Origin: RGIG5612 sp963591145
GTDB taxonomy: Bacteria > Bacillota > Clostridia > Lachnospirales > Lachnospiraceae
Direction of reading: 5' to 3'
DNA: 64,000 nt
Assembly: GCA_963591145.1 (NCBI GenBank)
Contig: CAVARE010000042.1
Coordinates: 9,732 to 73,731, forward strand
The notes under the pieces were generated by a model. It ran no database searches. It saw only the letters and a program-made list of their open reading frames with translations, and was not told the origin of the DNA. Shown here in pieces: positions 51,066-59,151 of this stretch (positions are counted from its first letter, which is position 1; the number at the start of each line of letters is the position of its first letter). The translations under genes and the position numbers were made by a program.

Positions 51066-51557
51066 CTATCTGATTGTGATGCATGTATCCTTAAGAACAT
51101 CCTTCAGATGTTCAAGGTATGTTGCACCTATACTCAGCCTCTTGTCATCTCTCATGACAACGCAGCCATCCACAACCATCTTGATATGATTAATTGACAC
51201 AGCATATGATCTGTGAATTCGTACAAATCCGTATTTTTCAAGAATCTGCTTGACCTGGCTCCATCTGGCATAAAAGCCGAATTCTCCGCTGCTGGCGCTG
51301 ATATATTTCATTCGCCCAAAGGCCTCGACACAATAGATATTTTCAATGTCAAACAGCCTCATCTCGCCGCCCTTCGAAACTAACAGCCGGGATCTGATAT
51401 TGGCGACGGTGTTTTTATAAACCAGATCGCCTAATAGGCGCCATACAATCTGATTTGTCGAATCATAATCGAATATATAAGTGCGTTCTTCGGTACCAAA
51501 TGATTCTAAAAATTCAGCTAACCCGACTTTTTCAAATGTTAATACTAAGTTGACCAT
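51066..51557 (-). CDS. LytTR-type DNA-binding protein
   Basis: A 163-residue protein. The C-terminal half is a LytTR domain: IENIYCVEAFGRMKYI, then YGFVRIHRSYAVSINHI, the family's most conserved block. The N-terminal 65 residues are not a receiver domain and I do not recognise them. The ATG at 51557 is preceded by AAGGGGGAG; an ATG at 51608 is the alternative. A partner sensor kinase is not nearby, so it may respond directly to a signal. Confidence 0.85.
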   Translation of the reverse strand: MVNLVLTFEKVGLAEFLESFGTEERTYIFDYDSTNQIVWRLLGDLVYKNTVANIRSRLLVSKGGEMRLFDIENIYCVEAFGRMKYISASSGEFGFYARWSQVKQILEKYGFVRIHRSYAVSINHIKMVVDGCVVMRDDKRLSIGATYLEHLKDVLKDTCITIR

Positions 51558-51917
51558 CTTAAACTCCCCCTTAATGTTGGTGTCATAAGTCAACGTTGTC
51601 TTAGACATTTTATATAGTTTTCAAACTGCAGCCTCATTATCAGCTCCGCATCCTAAAGATTTGCCAGAAACGCGTTCATACAAAATCATGCCATCACATC
51701 AGTATGAAATGGCATGATCATCTGGCTAAGCTAATCTTTAGTTTCCTTTAGTGCTGAATAACAGGGGGCAGTTTAACATTATTAACTCGTGATATGCCAC
51801 AGACCTAAGGCATTAAGAATCACTGCGATACAGACCAGAGTTTAAGATAGACTATGACGATGATAGGTAATGAACTGGAAATGTTACAGATATCGTTGAT
51901 GATAATTTCTGAAGATA

Positions 51918-51941
51918 AAATATATTGTTAACAATATATTT
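51918..51941. promoter_or_regulatory. 24-base perfect palindrome, possible operator
   Basis: AAATATATTGTT and AACAATATATTT are perfect inverted copies with no spacer. It lies about 35 bases before the -35 of the AAA/nuclease gene, so it could be a regulator site. Confidence 0.55.
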
Positions 51942-51974
51942 GCCCAGAAAGCCGTAATTTAAACGAAATAATTA

Positions 51975-52003
51975 TTGGAATATTTCGTCACAAACGTTAT
52001 AAT
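51975..52003 (+). promoter_or_regulatory. Promoter of the HTH/AAA/nuclease gene
   Basis: -35 TTGGAA (51975-51980), 17-base spacer, -10 TATAAT (51998-52003). CGGAGG follows before the ATG. Confidence 0.7.
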
Positions 52004-52032
52004 TTCGCTAGAATTTCGTTCGGAGGCGGATT

Positions 52033-53844
52033 ATGGAATATTTATCATGTGCAGATGCAGCCAAGGCAATGAAGATTACTGTTCGCAGAATCCAACAGAT
52101 GTGTAAGCAGGGGAAGATTCCAGGCGCAATAAAGGATGGCAGGATATGGAAAATTCCTGCAGCTGTCGCAATGGAGGATATATGTGAAGCAAGAAAGCCG
52201 CTTCCTATTGGCGTTTCGGATTTTAAGGCAGCCACCACCAATTATTATTATGTGGATAAGACTCTGATGATCCGGGATTTTCTTGATATGAGACCTATGG
52301 TTTCACTTTTTACCCGTCCGCGGCGTTTTGGTAAGACGCTGAATATGGATATGCTGCGAGTATTTTTTGAAAATACATCTGAGGACACATCAATATATTT
52401 TAAGGACAAGCAGATATGGCAGTGTGGGGAGACTTATACTGAGCATCAAGGCAGATATCCGGTTATTTTTCTGACATTTAAGGATGTGAAATGTAAGACC
52501 TGGGAGGAAACATTTCAGAAAATCCGTAATCTGATAGCTATGGAATTTATGCGTCATAGCGAGTTGGAAGAAAGCCATGTCCTAAATGTATATGAAAAAG
52601 AGAGATATCATCGTCTTACAGCTGATAATGCAAATGAGGTTGACTGTCAGATGGGACTGCAGCTGTTATCAATGCTGCTGCACAAGCATTATGAAAAAAA
52701 GTGCATAATCATTATTGACGAATATGATACCCCGATCCAGCAGGGATATGACTGTAATTTTTATTCAGATGTCGTAAATTTCATGCGTAATTTCTTCTCT
52801 GGCGGCCTTAAGGATAATCCTCACCTGGCATTTGGATTTCTTACGGGAATTCTGCGTGTGGCTAAGGAAAGCATTTTCAGCGGTATGAATAATCTGAAGG
52901 TTGATTCGATACTGGATGATAACTATAGCGAGTACTTTGGTTTTACGTCAGATGAAGTGAAGGACATGTTGAAGTACTATGGCAAGGAAGACCGATTCCA
53001 GGAGGTTTGCGAATGGTATGATGGATACAGGTTCGGTGATACTGAGATTTTTAATCCGTGGTCTGTGGTTAATTATATTTCAGATAAATGCTTTCCGAAA
53101 GCGTTCTGGCAGTCTACCGGCAGCAATGAAATCATTGGGGATATTATTGCCGCGTCAACGCCTGAGGTTAAGGAGGATCTTTATAAACTGTTGTCAGGGG
53201 AGAAAATCACGACTTATGTGGACACCAGTGTAATCTACCCTGAGGTGCAGAACAATCCGTATAGTATCTACAGTTTCCTTCTTGTGGCAGGCTATCTGAA
53301 GGTAGCGGAAATTTATCCGCAGAACGATGGAAACTTTATGTGTGATGTTGCGATTCCGAATAAAGAAATTACATTTGTCTATGAGAAGGAGATCTTGAAC
53401 AGGACAGATCAAAACAGCATTTCTATTTCTATCAATCAGGCGATTTTCTCTGGAGACGTACAAAAGCTCCAGGAGCTGCTGGAAGATTTTATGCTCAAGA
53501 GCATCTCATCTATGGATAGTGTTAATGAGGGATTTTATCACGGCATGATGCTGGGACTTTGTGCAGTGCTTGGCAGCAGATATCAGGTAAGGTCTAACAG
53601 AGAGTCCGGGTTGGGCAGATTTGACATTCAACTGGCACCTAAGATAAAGGGGATGCCGGGATTTATCTTCGAATTCAAATATACCAATGATGACAAAGCT
53701 GATCTGTCGGCATTGGCTGATAAAGCACTCAGGCAAATAGATGAGAAAAAATATGACACTGAGTTGCGAGGCTTAGGCGTCGGCTCAATTATAAAAATAG
53801 GCATCGCATTTCGCGGGAAGAATGCTGTGGTGAGGCAGGCGTGA
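52033..53844 (+). CDS. HTH/AAA-ATPase-like/PD-(D/E)XK nuclease-fold protein
   Basis: A 603-residue protein of the AAA-ATPase-like family common in gut Firmicutes and Bacteroidetes. Residues 1-45 are an excisionase-like helix-turn-helix (LSCADAAKAMKITVRRIQQM). About 62-330 is the ATPase-like region: PIGVSDFKAA, YYYVDKT, TRPRRFGKT (about 96-104) and IIIIDEYDTPIQ as Walker B. The C-terminus has the nuclease-fold triad D531, E547, K549 (RFDIQLAP, FEFKYTN). Whether it cuts DNA is unknown. CGGAGG precedes the ATG. Confidence 0.85.
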   Translation: MEYLSCADAAKAMKITVRRIQQMCKQGKIPGAIKDGRIWKIPAAVAMEDICEARKPLPIGVSDFKAATTNYYYVDKTLMIRDFLDMRPMVSLFTRPRRFGKTLNMDMLRVFFENTSEDTSIYFKDKQIWQCGETYTEHQGRYPVIFLTFKDVKCKTWEETFQKIRNLIAMEFMRHSELEESHVLNVYEKERYHRLTADNANEVDCQMGLQLLSMLLHKHYEKKCIIIIDEYDTPIQQGYDCNFYSDVVNFMRNFFSGGLKDNPHLAFGFLTGILRVAKESIFSGMNNLKVDSILDDNYSEYFGFTSDEVKDMLKYYGKEDRFQEVCEWYDGYRFGDTEIFNPWSVVNYISDKCFPKAFWQSTGSNEIIGDIIAASTPEVKEDLYKLLSGEKITTYVDTSVIYPEVQNNPYSIYSFLLVAGYLKVAEIYPQNDGNFMCDVAIPNKEITFVYEKEILNRTDQNSISISINQAIFSGDVQKLQELLEDFMLKSISSMDSVNEGFYHGMMLGLCAVLGSRYQVRSNRESGLGRFDIQLAPKIKGMPGFIFEFKYTNDDKADLSALADKALRQIDEKKYDTELRGLGVGSIIKIGIAFRGKNAVVRQA

Positions 53845-53958
53845 GCGGAGACCACAGGCAGATAGAGGCACGTGACATGCATAAACTGACATAGTTTGCA
53901 GGCTGTTTTTCGCTATTTTTCAACAAATTTGCCCGCACTTTTTAGACAAATAAAGCGC

Positions 53959-53987
53959 TTGTCAATGCAAGGCGATTGTAATATAAT
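53959..53987 (+). promoter_or_regulatory. Promoter of the oligopeptide transporter operon
   Basis: -35 TTGTCA (53959-53964), 17-base spacer, -10 TATAAT (53982-53987). Confidence 0.8.
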
Positions 53988-53998
53988 GACGCGCGTCA
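53987..53998. promoter_or_regulatory. 12-base palindrome at the transporter transcription start, possible operator
   Basis: TGACGCGCGTCA is a perfect palindrome that begins at the last base of the -10 and covers the expected start of transcription. A repressor bound there would block transcription. The binding protein is unknown. Confidence 0.55.
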
Positions 53999-54036
53999 CA
54001 ATTTAATATATGCGCGAAGCAGAAGGAAGGTTTACT

Positions 54037-55536
54037 ATGAAAAAACTTGTAACTTTTTGGCTGGTAATTGCAATCGTCACAGCGGCTGCACTCACTGTTT
54101 ACGGAGGCACGAGCACAGACGATGAAGCTTCTAATTCTGTTGTTGTAGGCATATCACAGGATATCGACAGTCTTGACCCGCACAATGCGGTATATGCAGG
54201 AACCCGAGAAGTCTTGTTTAACCTGTTCGAAGGTCTGGTAAAGGCAACCTCTACCGGAAACGTCGAACCTGCAGTAGCTGAGAGCTACGAAGTAGCAGAG
54301 GATGCCCAGTCCATCACATTTACTATCAGAGACGGCATCACATTCCATGACGGAACAGCTGTAACTGCAGAGGATATCGTTTATTCAATTGAACGCTATG
54401 CCGGGATTCAGGGTGAGGAGTCAGCATTCGCCGACTTCGACTCAATCGAGATCATTGATGATCAGACTGTTAAGATCAATCTGAGTGAGCCTAATACAGA
54501 ATTCATTTACGAACTTACATGTGCAATTTTACCTGCTGCAAATGATACGGATGTTAATACAAATCCTATCGGAACAGGTCCTTTTAAGTATGTCTCATAT
54601 ACGCCGGGCGAGAGCCTCGTAGTTGAGAAATACGATGGATACTGGAAGGACAACTGCCCATATCTTGATGAAGTAACATTCAAGATCGTTACAGATGCGA
54701 CGACAGCCATCAACGAGTTAAATGCCGGAACATTAGACATTTACCAGTATCTCACCGCAGATCAGGTGACAGCACTTAATGATAATTTCGACATTCTCGA
54801 GGGCAGTGTTAATTACGTGCAGGCTCTGTTCCTGAACAATGCGGTGGAGCCATTTAACAACGTTCTCGTAAGACAGGCTATGTACTATGCTGTAGACAGA
54901 GACCTGGTTAATGAGTTCGTATTCGGCGGCAAGTCCCATATAATAGGAACAAATATGATTCCGGCGGCGTCATTCTATTATAATGCCGATACCGAGACGA
55001 CCTATACAAGAGACGTTGAGAAGGCTAGGGAACTTCTGGCAGAGGCAGGTTATCCGAACGGATTCGAATTCACCATCACTGTTCCTAATAACTACGCACC
55101 TCACGAGTCAACAGCACAGATTCTGGCTGAATCCCTGGCTGAGGTGGGCATTATAGCCAATATTGAGCTCGTCGAGTTTACAACATGGTACTCAGATGTT
55201 TATGTAGACCGCAATTATGAAGCAACAGTCGTAGCAGTTGACGGAACCTTGGCACCAAATTCATGGTTCTCTAAGAACGTGTCAACAGCATCGAATAACT
55301 TCACGAATTATTCAAATGCAGAATTTGATGAAGTCTACAACAAAGCAATGGCTGAGATCGACATGGATCAGAAGGCTGTTTATTACAAGCAGCTGCAGCA
55401 GATCCTGGCAGATGATGCCGCATCCATCTATGTTCAGGATCCGGCCAATCTGCTGGCTATCAATAATCAGCTGGAAGGATATGAATTCTATCCTATCTCA
55501 GCACAGGATATGTCGATCGTTAAATATAAAGAGTAA
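54037..55536 (+). CDS. ABC transporter substrate-binding protein (oligopeptide/dipeptide type)
   Basis: A 499-residue extracellular peptide-type binding protein (family 5). The export signal is KKLVTFWLVIAIVTAAALTV, followed by YGGTSTDDEA. The mature protein starts VVVGISQDIDSLDPHNAVYAGT and shows FTIRDGITFHDGTAVTAEDIVYS and ARELLAEAGYPNGFEF, typical of the family. A lipobox Cys would be expected near Tyr22, where only TAC is seen. AAGGAAGG precedes the ATG at 54037. Two permeases and a double ATPase follow. Confidence 0.93.
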   Translation: MKKLVTFWLVIAIVTAAALTVYGGTSTDDEASNSVVVGISQDIDSLDPHNAVYAGTREVLFNLFEGLVKATSTGNVEPAVAESYEVAEDAQSITFTIRDGITFHDGTAVTAEDIVYSIERYAGIQGEESAFADFDSIEIIDDQTVKINLSEPNTEFIYELTCAILPAANDTDVNTNPIGTGPFKYVSYTPGESLVVEKYDGYWKDNCPYLDEVTFKIVTDATTAINELNAGTLDIYQYLTADQVTALNDNFDILEGSVNYVQALFLNNAVEPFNNVLVRQAMYYAVDRDLVNEFVFGGKSHIIGTNMIPAASFYYNADTETTYTRDVEKARELLAEAGYPNGFEFTITVPNNYAPHESTAQILAESLAEVGIIANIELVEFTTWYSDVYVDRNYEATVVAVDGTLAPNSWFSKNVSTASNNFTNYSNAEFDEVYNKAMAEIDMDQKAVYYKQLQQILADDAASIYVQDPANLLAINNQLEGYEFYPISAQDMSIVKYKE

Positions 55537-55542
55537 AGTGTT

Positions 55543-56484
55543 GTGAAATACATACTAAAGAAAATACTAACATTAATAATCGCACTCTTACTGATATCGA
55601 TCATAGTTTTTCTGGCGTTCTCAGTGCTCCCGGCAGATGCGTCCATCGCCAAGCTGGGAACTGATGCAACGCCAGAGAGAATTGCAGCTCTCAGGGCGCA
55701 GCTGGGATTAGACCAGCCCGTATTAGTAAGATACTTTTCATGGCTCGCCGGTGCCGTTCGTGGAGATTTCGGCGAGTCTTATCAATACACGGGCACAACC
55801 GTGGTTTCATTGCTGGGAGGAAGGATTGCAACCAGTGCAGTCCTTTCGATTATTTCGCTCCTTATGGTAGTGATCATCTCCATACCAGTGGGAATATTTG
55901 CTGCTAAGAGAAGATCAGCTGCCGGAAGAGCGGTCATGACAACCATCGTGCATATCACAATGGGTGTGCCTTCATTTTTCCTGGGCGTCCTGCTCACATA
56001 TTTTTTCTCATTGATCTTAAAATGGTTTACGATAGGTCAGTATACTCCGCCGTCAGAAGACCTGTGGCAGAGCGCGGCTTATCTTGTTTTCCCTGCCATC
56101 GCGATAGCACTGCCGAAGATAGCCATGACAGTTAAGTTCCTGGTATCATCCATTCGGGCTGAGCTTCATAAGGATTACGTGCGGACCGCTTATGCCAAGG
56201 GCTGCTCACGCAACCGGGTATTCTATGGACACGTGCTTAAGAACTCGCTGGTGCCGGTTATCACATTCATGGGAATCATCATCGCAGAAATCGTGGCAGG
56301 AAGCATCGTTGTTGAGAAGGTATTTGACGTTAAGGGCATAGGAATGCTGCTCATCACCGCGATCTCCAATAGAGATTATCCTGTTGTAGAGGCAGCAGTA
56401 CTGCTGATAGCAGTAGTTGTAATAGTGATCAATTTCCTGGTAGACGTCATCTATAAGATGATCGACCCTAGGGTGGAGATATGA
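55543..56484 (+). CDS. ABC transporter permease (OppB/DppB type)
   Basis: A 313-residue inner-membrane permease with six predicted helices. The opening KYILKKILTLIIALLLISIIVF, the LGLDQPVLVRYF segment and the EAA-loop RTAYAKGCSRNRVFYGHVLKN are the DppB/OppB signature. It starts with GTG at 55543, six bases after the binding-protein stop, and ends four bases into the next gene. Confidence 0.93.
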   Translation: MKYILKKILTLIIALLLISIIVFLAFSVLPADASIAKLGTDATPERIAALRAQLGLDQPVLVRYFSWLAGAVRGDFGESYQYTGTTVVSLLGGRIATSAVLSIISLLMVVIISIPVGIFAAKRRSAAGRAVMTTIVHITMGVPSFFLGVLLTYFFSLILKWFTIGQYTPPSEDLWQSAAYLVFPAIAIALPKIAMTVKFLVSSIRAELHKDYVRTAYAKGCSRNRVFYGHVLKNSLVPVITFMGIIIAEIVAGSIVVEKVFDVKGIGMLLITAISNRDYPVVEAAVLLIAVVVIVINFLVDVIYKMIDPRVEI

Positions 56485-57284
56485 TGAAGCGAAGTGTAAA
56501 TCACAGTTTAATAATAGGCGCGATCATAACCGGCGTGATACTGCTTCTTACATTAGTCGGCTTGTTCTGGACTCCATATTCCACGACGAGCATGAGTCTG
56601 GAGCTTAAATTCGCTGCGCCGTCATGGGCACATATATTCGGCTGTGATAATTATGGAAGAGATATATTCAGCAGGGTAATGCAGGGCAGCGGAACTACGT
56701 TCCTGGTTGCGGCCGTTACCGTTGCTTTCGGCATGGTGGTAGGAAGCACCATAGGATTTCTGGCAGGATATATAGGCGGGTGGTTCGACGAGATCGTCAT
56801 GAGAATCAATGACGTTCTGAATGCGTTCCCGTCCATCCTGTTGGCGCTGGTATTCGTAAGCTTTCTGGGATCAGGACTTATGAATATCATCCTGGCGTTG
56901 GGAATTTTATTTATTCCCAGCTTTGCCAGAATCGCGAGAAGCGAGATGTTAAGGCTTAAGAATCTGCAGTTTGTTCAGAGCGCAAGGCTGTCCAAGGCAG
57001 GAATGTTTAGGATAATATTTGCCCATATCATGCCCAATGCTTATAAGAGTATCCTGGCATCGGCAGCGGTGGGATTTAATAATGCAGTTATAGCTGAGGC
57101 GGGTCTCAGCTTCCTGGGACTGGGCGTGCAGCCGCCGAATCCGTCGCTGGGCCGCATGATCAGCGAGTCTGGCAGCTACCTGATGCAGGCACCGTGGTAT
57201 GCCATATTCCCAGGCGTCACCATCATAATCCTCGTACTGGGAGTAGCACTCATAAGTGACGGCATCGGCAAAGTCGAGATGTGA
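56481..57284 (+). CDS. ABC transporter permease (OppC/DppC type)
   Basis: A 267-residue partner permease. It has HIFGCDNYGRDIFSRVMQG, a family landmark, and the EAA-loop SARLSKAGMFRIIFAHIMPN, followed by GLSFLGLGVQPPNPSLGRM. The ATG at 56481 overlaps the previous stop by four bases. A full palindromic repeat copy separates it from the ATPase gene. Confidence 0.93.
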   Translation: MMKRSVNHSLIIGAIITGVILLLTLVGLFWTPYSTTSMSLELKFAAPSWAHIFGCDNYGRDIFSRVMQGSGTTFLVAAVTVAFGMVVGSTIGFLAGYIGGWFDEIVMRINDVLNAFPSILLALVFVSFLGSGLMNIILALGILFIPSFARIARSEMLRLKNLQFVQSARLSKAGMFRIIFAHIMPNAYKSILASAAVGFNNAVIAEAGLSFLGLGVQPPNPSLGRMISESGSYLMQAPWYAIFPGVTIIILVLGVALISDGIGKVEM

Positions 57285-57326
57285 TAATTATTAGATGAAA
57301 TAATCATGCAGACCAGCAGTTGCCCC

Positions 57327-57410
57327 GTGCCGGGACGGCGCAGCGCTCTGCGAGAAAATGACCAGCGAAGGCGTTTTCGAACAGGGGTTGCACGCCGAGG
57401 TTCACGGCAC
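57327..57410. repeat. Dispersed palindromic repeat, full copy inside the transporter operon
   Basis: GTGCCGGGACGGCG at the left and GCCGAGGTTCACGGCAC at the right form imperfect inverted arms. The centre CGAGAAAATGACCAGCGAAGGCGTTTTCG is a smaller hairpin, in two parts. It is the opposite orientation of the copy at 2577. It lies between oppC and the fused ATPase gene. Confidence 0.9.
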
Positions 57411-57470
57411 AAGGAGGATTAGGCCTGCAAGTGTATCGATAAAGTGGATACCTACGCAGCGGGAGAGAAT

Positions 57471-59072
57471 ATGCTTCTGGAAGTAAAGAATCTGAAAGTT
57501 GAATATCATACAAGGACTAAGGTGTCATATGCAGTGAAGGGCGTATCATTCAGCGTCGGACAGGGTGACATCCTAGGCATTGTGGGGGAGTCAGGCTCAG
57601 GCAAGAGCACGATGGGGCTGGCACTTATGATGCAGCTGCCGTCAACTGCCCGGTTCGAAGGCAGTGTCATATTCAAGGGCAGGAACCTGGTGCCACTGTC
57701 ATTTGACGAGATCAGACGGATCAAGGGCAAGGAGATATCTACCGTATTTCAGGAGCCCATGACATCCCTTAATCCTCTGATCAAGGTGGGCAAGCAGGTC
57801 GAGGAGACCCTGAAGATCCATGATAAGACATTAAGCAAGGCCGTCCGCAGGGATAAGGTACTCAGAATGTTCCGCAACGTGGAGCTTCAGAATCCCGAGG
57901 AGGTCTACAACAAATATCCCCACGAGCTCTCGGGCGGCATGCAGCAGAGAGTGATGATAGCCATGGCGCTCATGAACCATCCGGATCTTCTGATCGCGGA
58001 CGAGCCCACGACCGCGCTGGATGCCGATGTACAGGATCAGATATTAGAGCTGCTTAAGTCCATCAACCAGAGATACGGCACCAGCATCATACTGATCTCT
58101 CACGACCTCAGAGTCGTAAGGCAGCTGTGCCGCAGAACCCTGGTAATGTATAAGGGTGAAATCGTAGAAGAGGGGGATGTGGAGCAAATATTCGAAAATC
58201 CCCAGAACGATTATACCAGGAGCCTGGTAAATGCCTTTACAGAAGAGATAAAGGAGAAGAAGCCTGCATCAGAGGACAACATGCTGGAGGTTCGTGATCT
58301 TACATTATATTATAAGCTAAAGTCTGATAAGTTAGGTCAGAAGCCGGGCCGCAAATACATTTGCCAGAACATGAGCTTCACAGTGAAGCGCGGCGAGATC
58401 ACCGGCCTGGTGGGACCGAGCGGCATCGGCAAGAGTTCCATATCCCGCGCGATCCTGGGTCTTCATGATGACTATACGGGTGAGATCATCCTGAAGGAGC
58501 CGAATCCGCAGATGATATTCCAGGACAGTGCCTCGTCACTTAATCCGAGCCGCAAGATCGGCTGGATATTAGAAGAGCCCCTTAAGAATCTGAAAACGGC
58601 TGAGCAGGTGGCACATGTAAGGAAGATAAGTCATGTGCAGCAGCTCCTGGAGGCGCAGTCAGGATCCACGCAGCAAGGAGGGTCACAAGCTGCTGGACAT
58701 GGGGCAAACTCGTGTGCTATAGTGGGTTCGGAGACAAGATTGTCACGTGCCGAGAGGAAGGCCATCGCCAGGCAGATGCTAGCAAGAGTAGAGTTGCCGG
58801 AGGAATTCCTGAACAGATACCCACGGGAGCTCTCGGGTGGGCAGAAGCAGCGAGTTAATATAGCATTGGCGCTCATAGCAGGCTCCAGCTTCGTCATAGC
58901 TGACGAGCCGGTATCGGCGCTGGATGTAACCATCCAGGATCAGATATTGAAGCTGCTGCTTCAGCTTCAGAAGGAGCTCAACCTGTCGATGCTGTTCATT
59001 TCCCATGACAGGGCGGTAGTGGCCAGAGTATGTGACGAAATCGTAGATCTGGGTCAATGGATCCCAAGATAA
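57471..59072 (+). CDS. Fused double ABC ATPase (OppD-OppF type)
   Basis: A 533-residue protein with two complete nucleotide-binding domains, serving the upstream permeases. Domain 1 (about 1-260): Walker A GESGSGKST, ELSGGMQQR, LLIADEPTTALD. Domain 2 (about 275-533): GPSGIGKSS, ELSGGQKQR, VIADEPVSALD, ISHDRAVV. Between Walker A and the signature in domain 2 lies a Gly/Ser/Gln-rich insert (about residues 395-430). The usual peptide-transporter C-terminal Fe-S/zinc segment is missing. The ATG at 57471 is preceded by GGGAG. Confidence 0.93.
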   Translation: MLLEVKNLKVEYHTRTKVSYAVKGVSFSVGQGDILGIVGESGSGKSTMGLALMMQLPSTARFEGSVIFKGRNLVPLSFDEIRRIKGKEISTVFQEPMTSLNPLIKVGKQVEETLKIHDKTLSKAVRRDKVLRMFRNVELQNPEEVYNKYPHELSGGMQQRVMIAMALMNHPDLLIADEPTTALDADVQDQILELLKSINQRYGTSIILISHDLRVVRQLCRRTLVMYKGEIVEEGDVEQIFENPQNDYTRSLVNAFTEEIKEKKPASEDNMLEVRDLTLYYKLKSDKLGQKPGRKYICQNMSFTVKRGEITGLVGPSGIGKSSISRAILGLHDDYTGEIILKEPNPQMIFQDSASSLNPSRKIGWILEEPLKNLKTAEQVAHVRKISHVQQLLEAQSGSTQQGGSQAAGHGANSCAIVGSETRLSRAERKAIARQMLARVELPEEFLNRYPRELSGGQKQRVNIALALIAGSSFVIADEPVSALDVTIQDQILKLLLQLQKELNLSMLFISHDRAVVARVCDEIVDLGQWIPR

Positions 59073-59151
59073 GATCAGGACTGTGATTCAGCCGTGAGCA
59101 TTGTCCGAATGGGAGGAGGCAGCCGCATTTGCGCGGCAGAATGGAGATTTT

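Larger units (their letters stand above)
51609..52032. other. Intergenic region with a perfect palindrome
   Basis: A 424-base gap between the divergent LytTR and AAA/nuclease genes. It contains a hairpin (ATCATGCCAT/ATGGCATGAT around 51687-51722), a 24-base palindrome at 51918-51941 and a promoter for the next gene. No gene was found. Confidence 0.6.

Noticed and set aside
54010..54036. Longer N-terminus for the peptide-binding protein
   Set aside because: The ATG at 54010 has no ribosome site and would put charged residues before the signal peptide, while 54037 follows AAGGAAGG.
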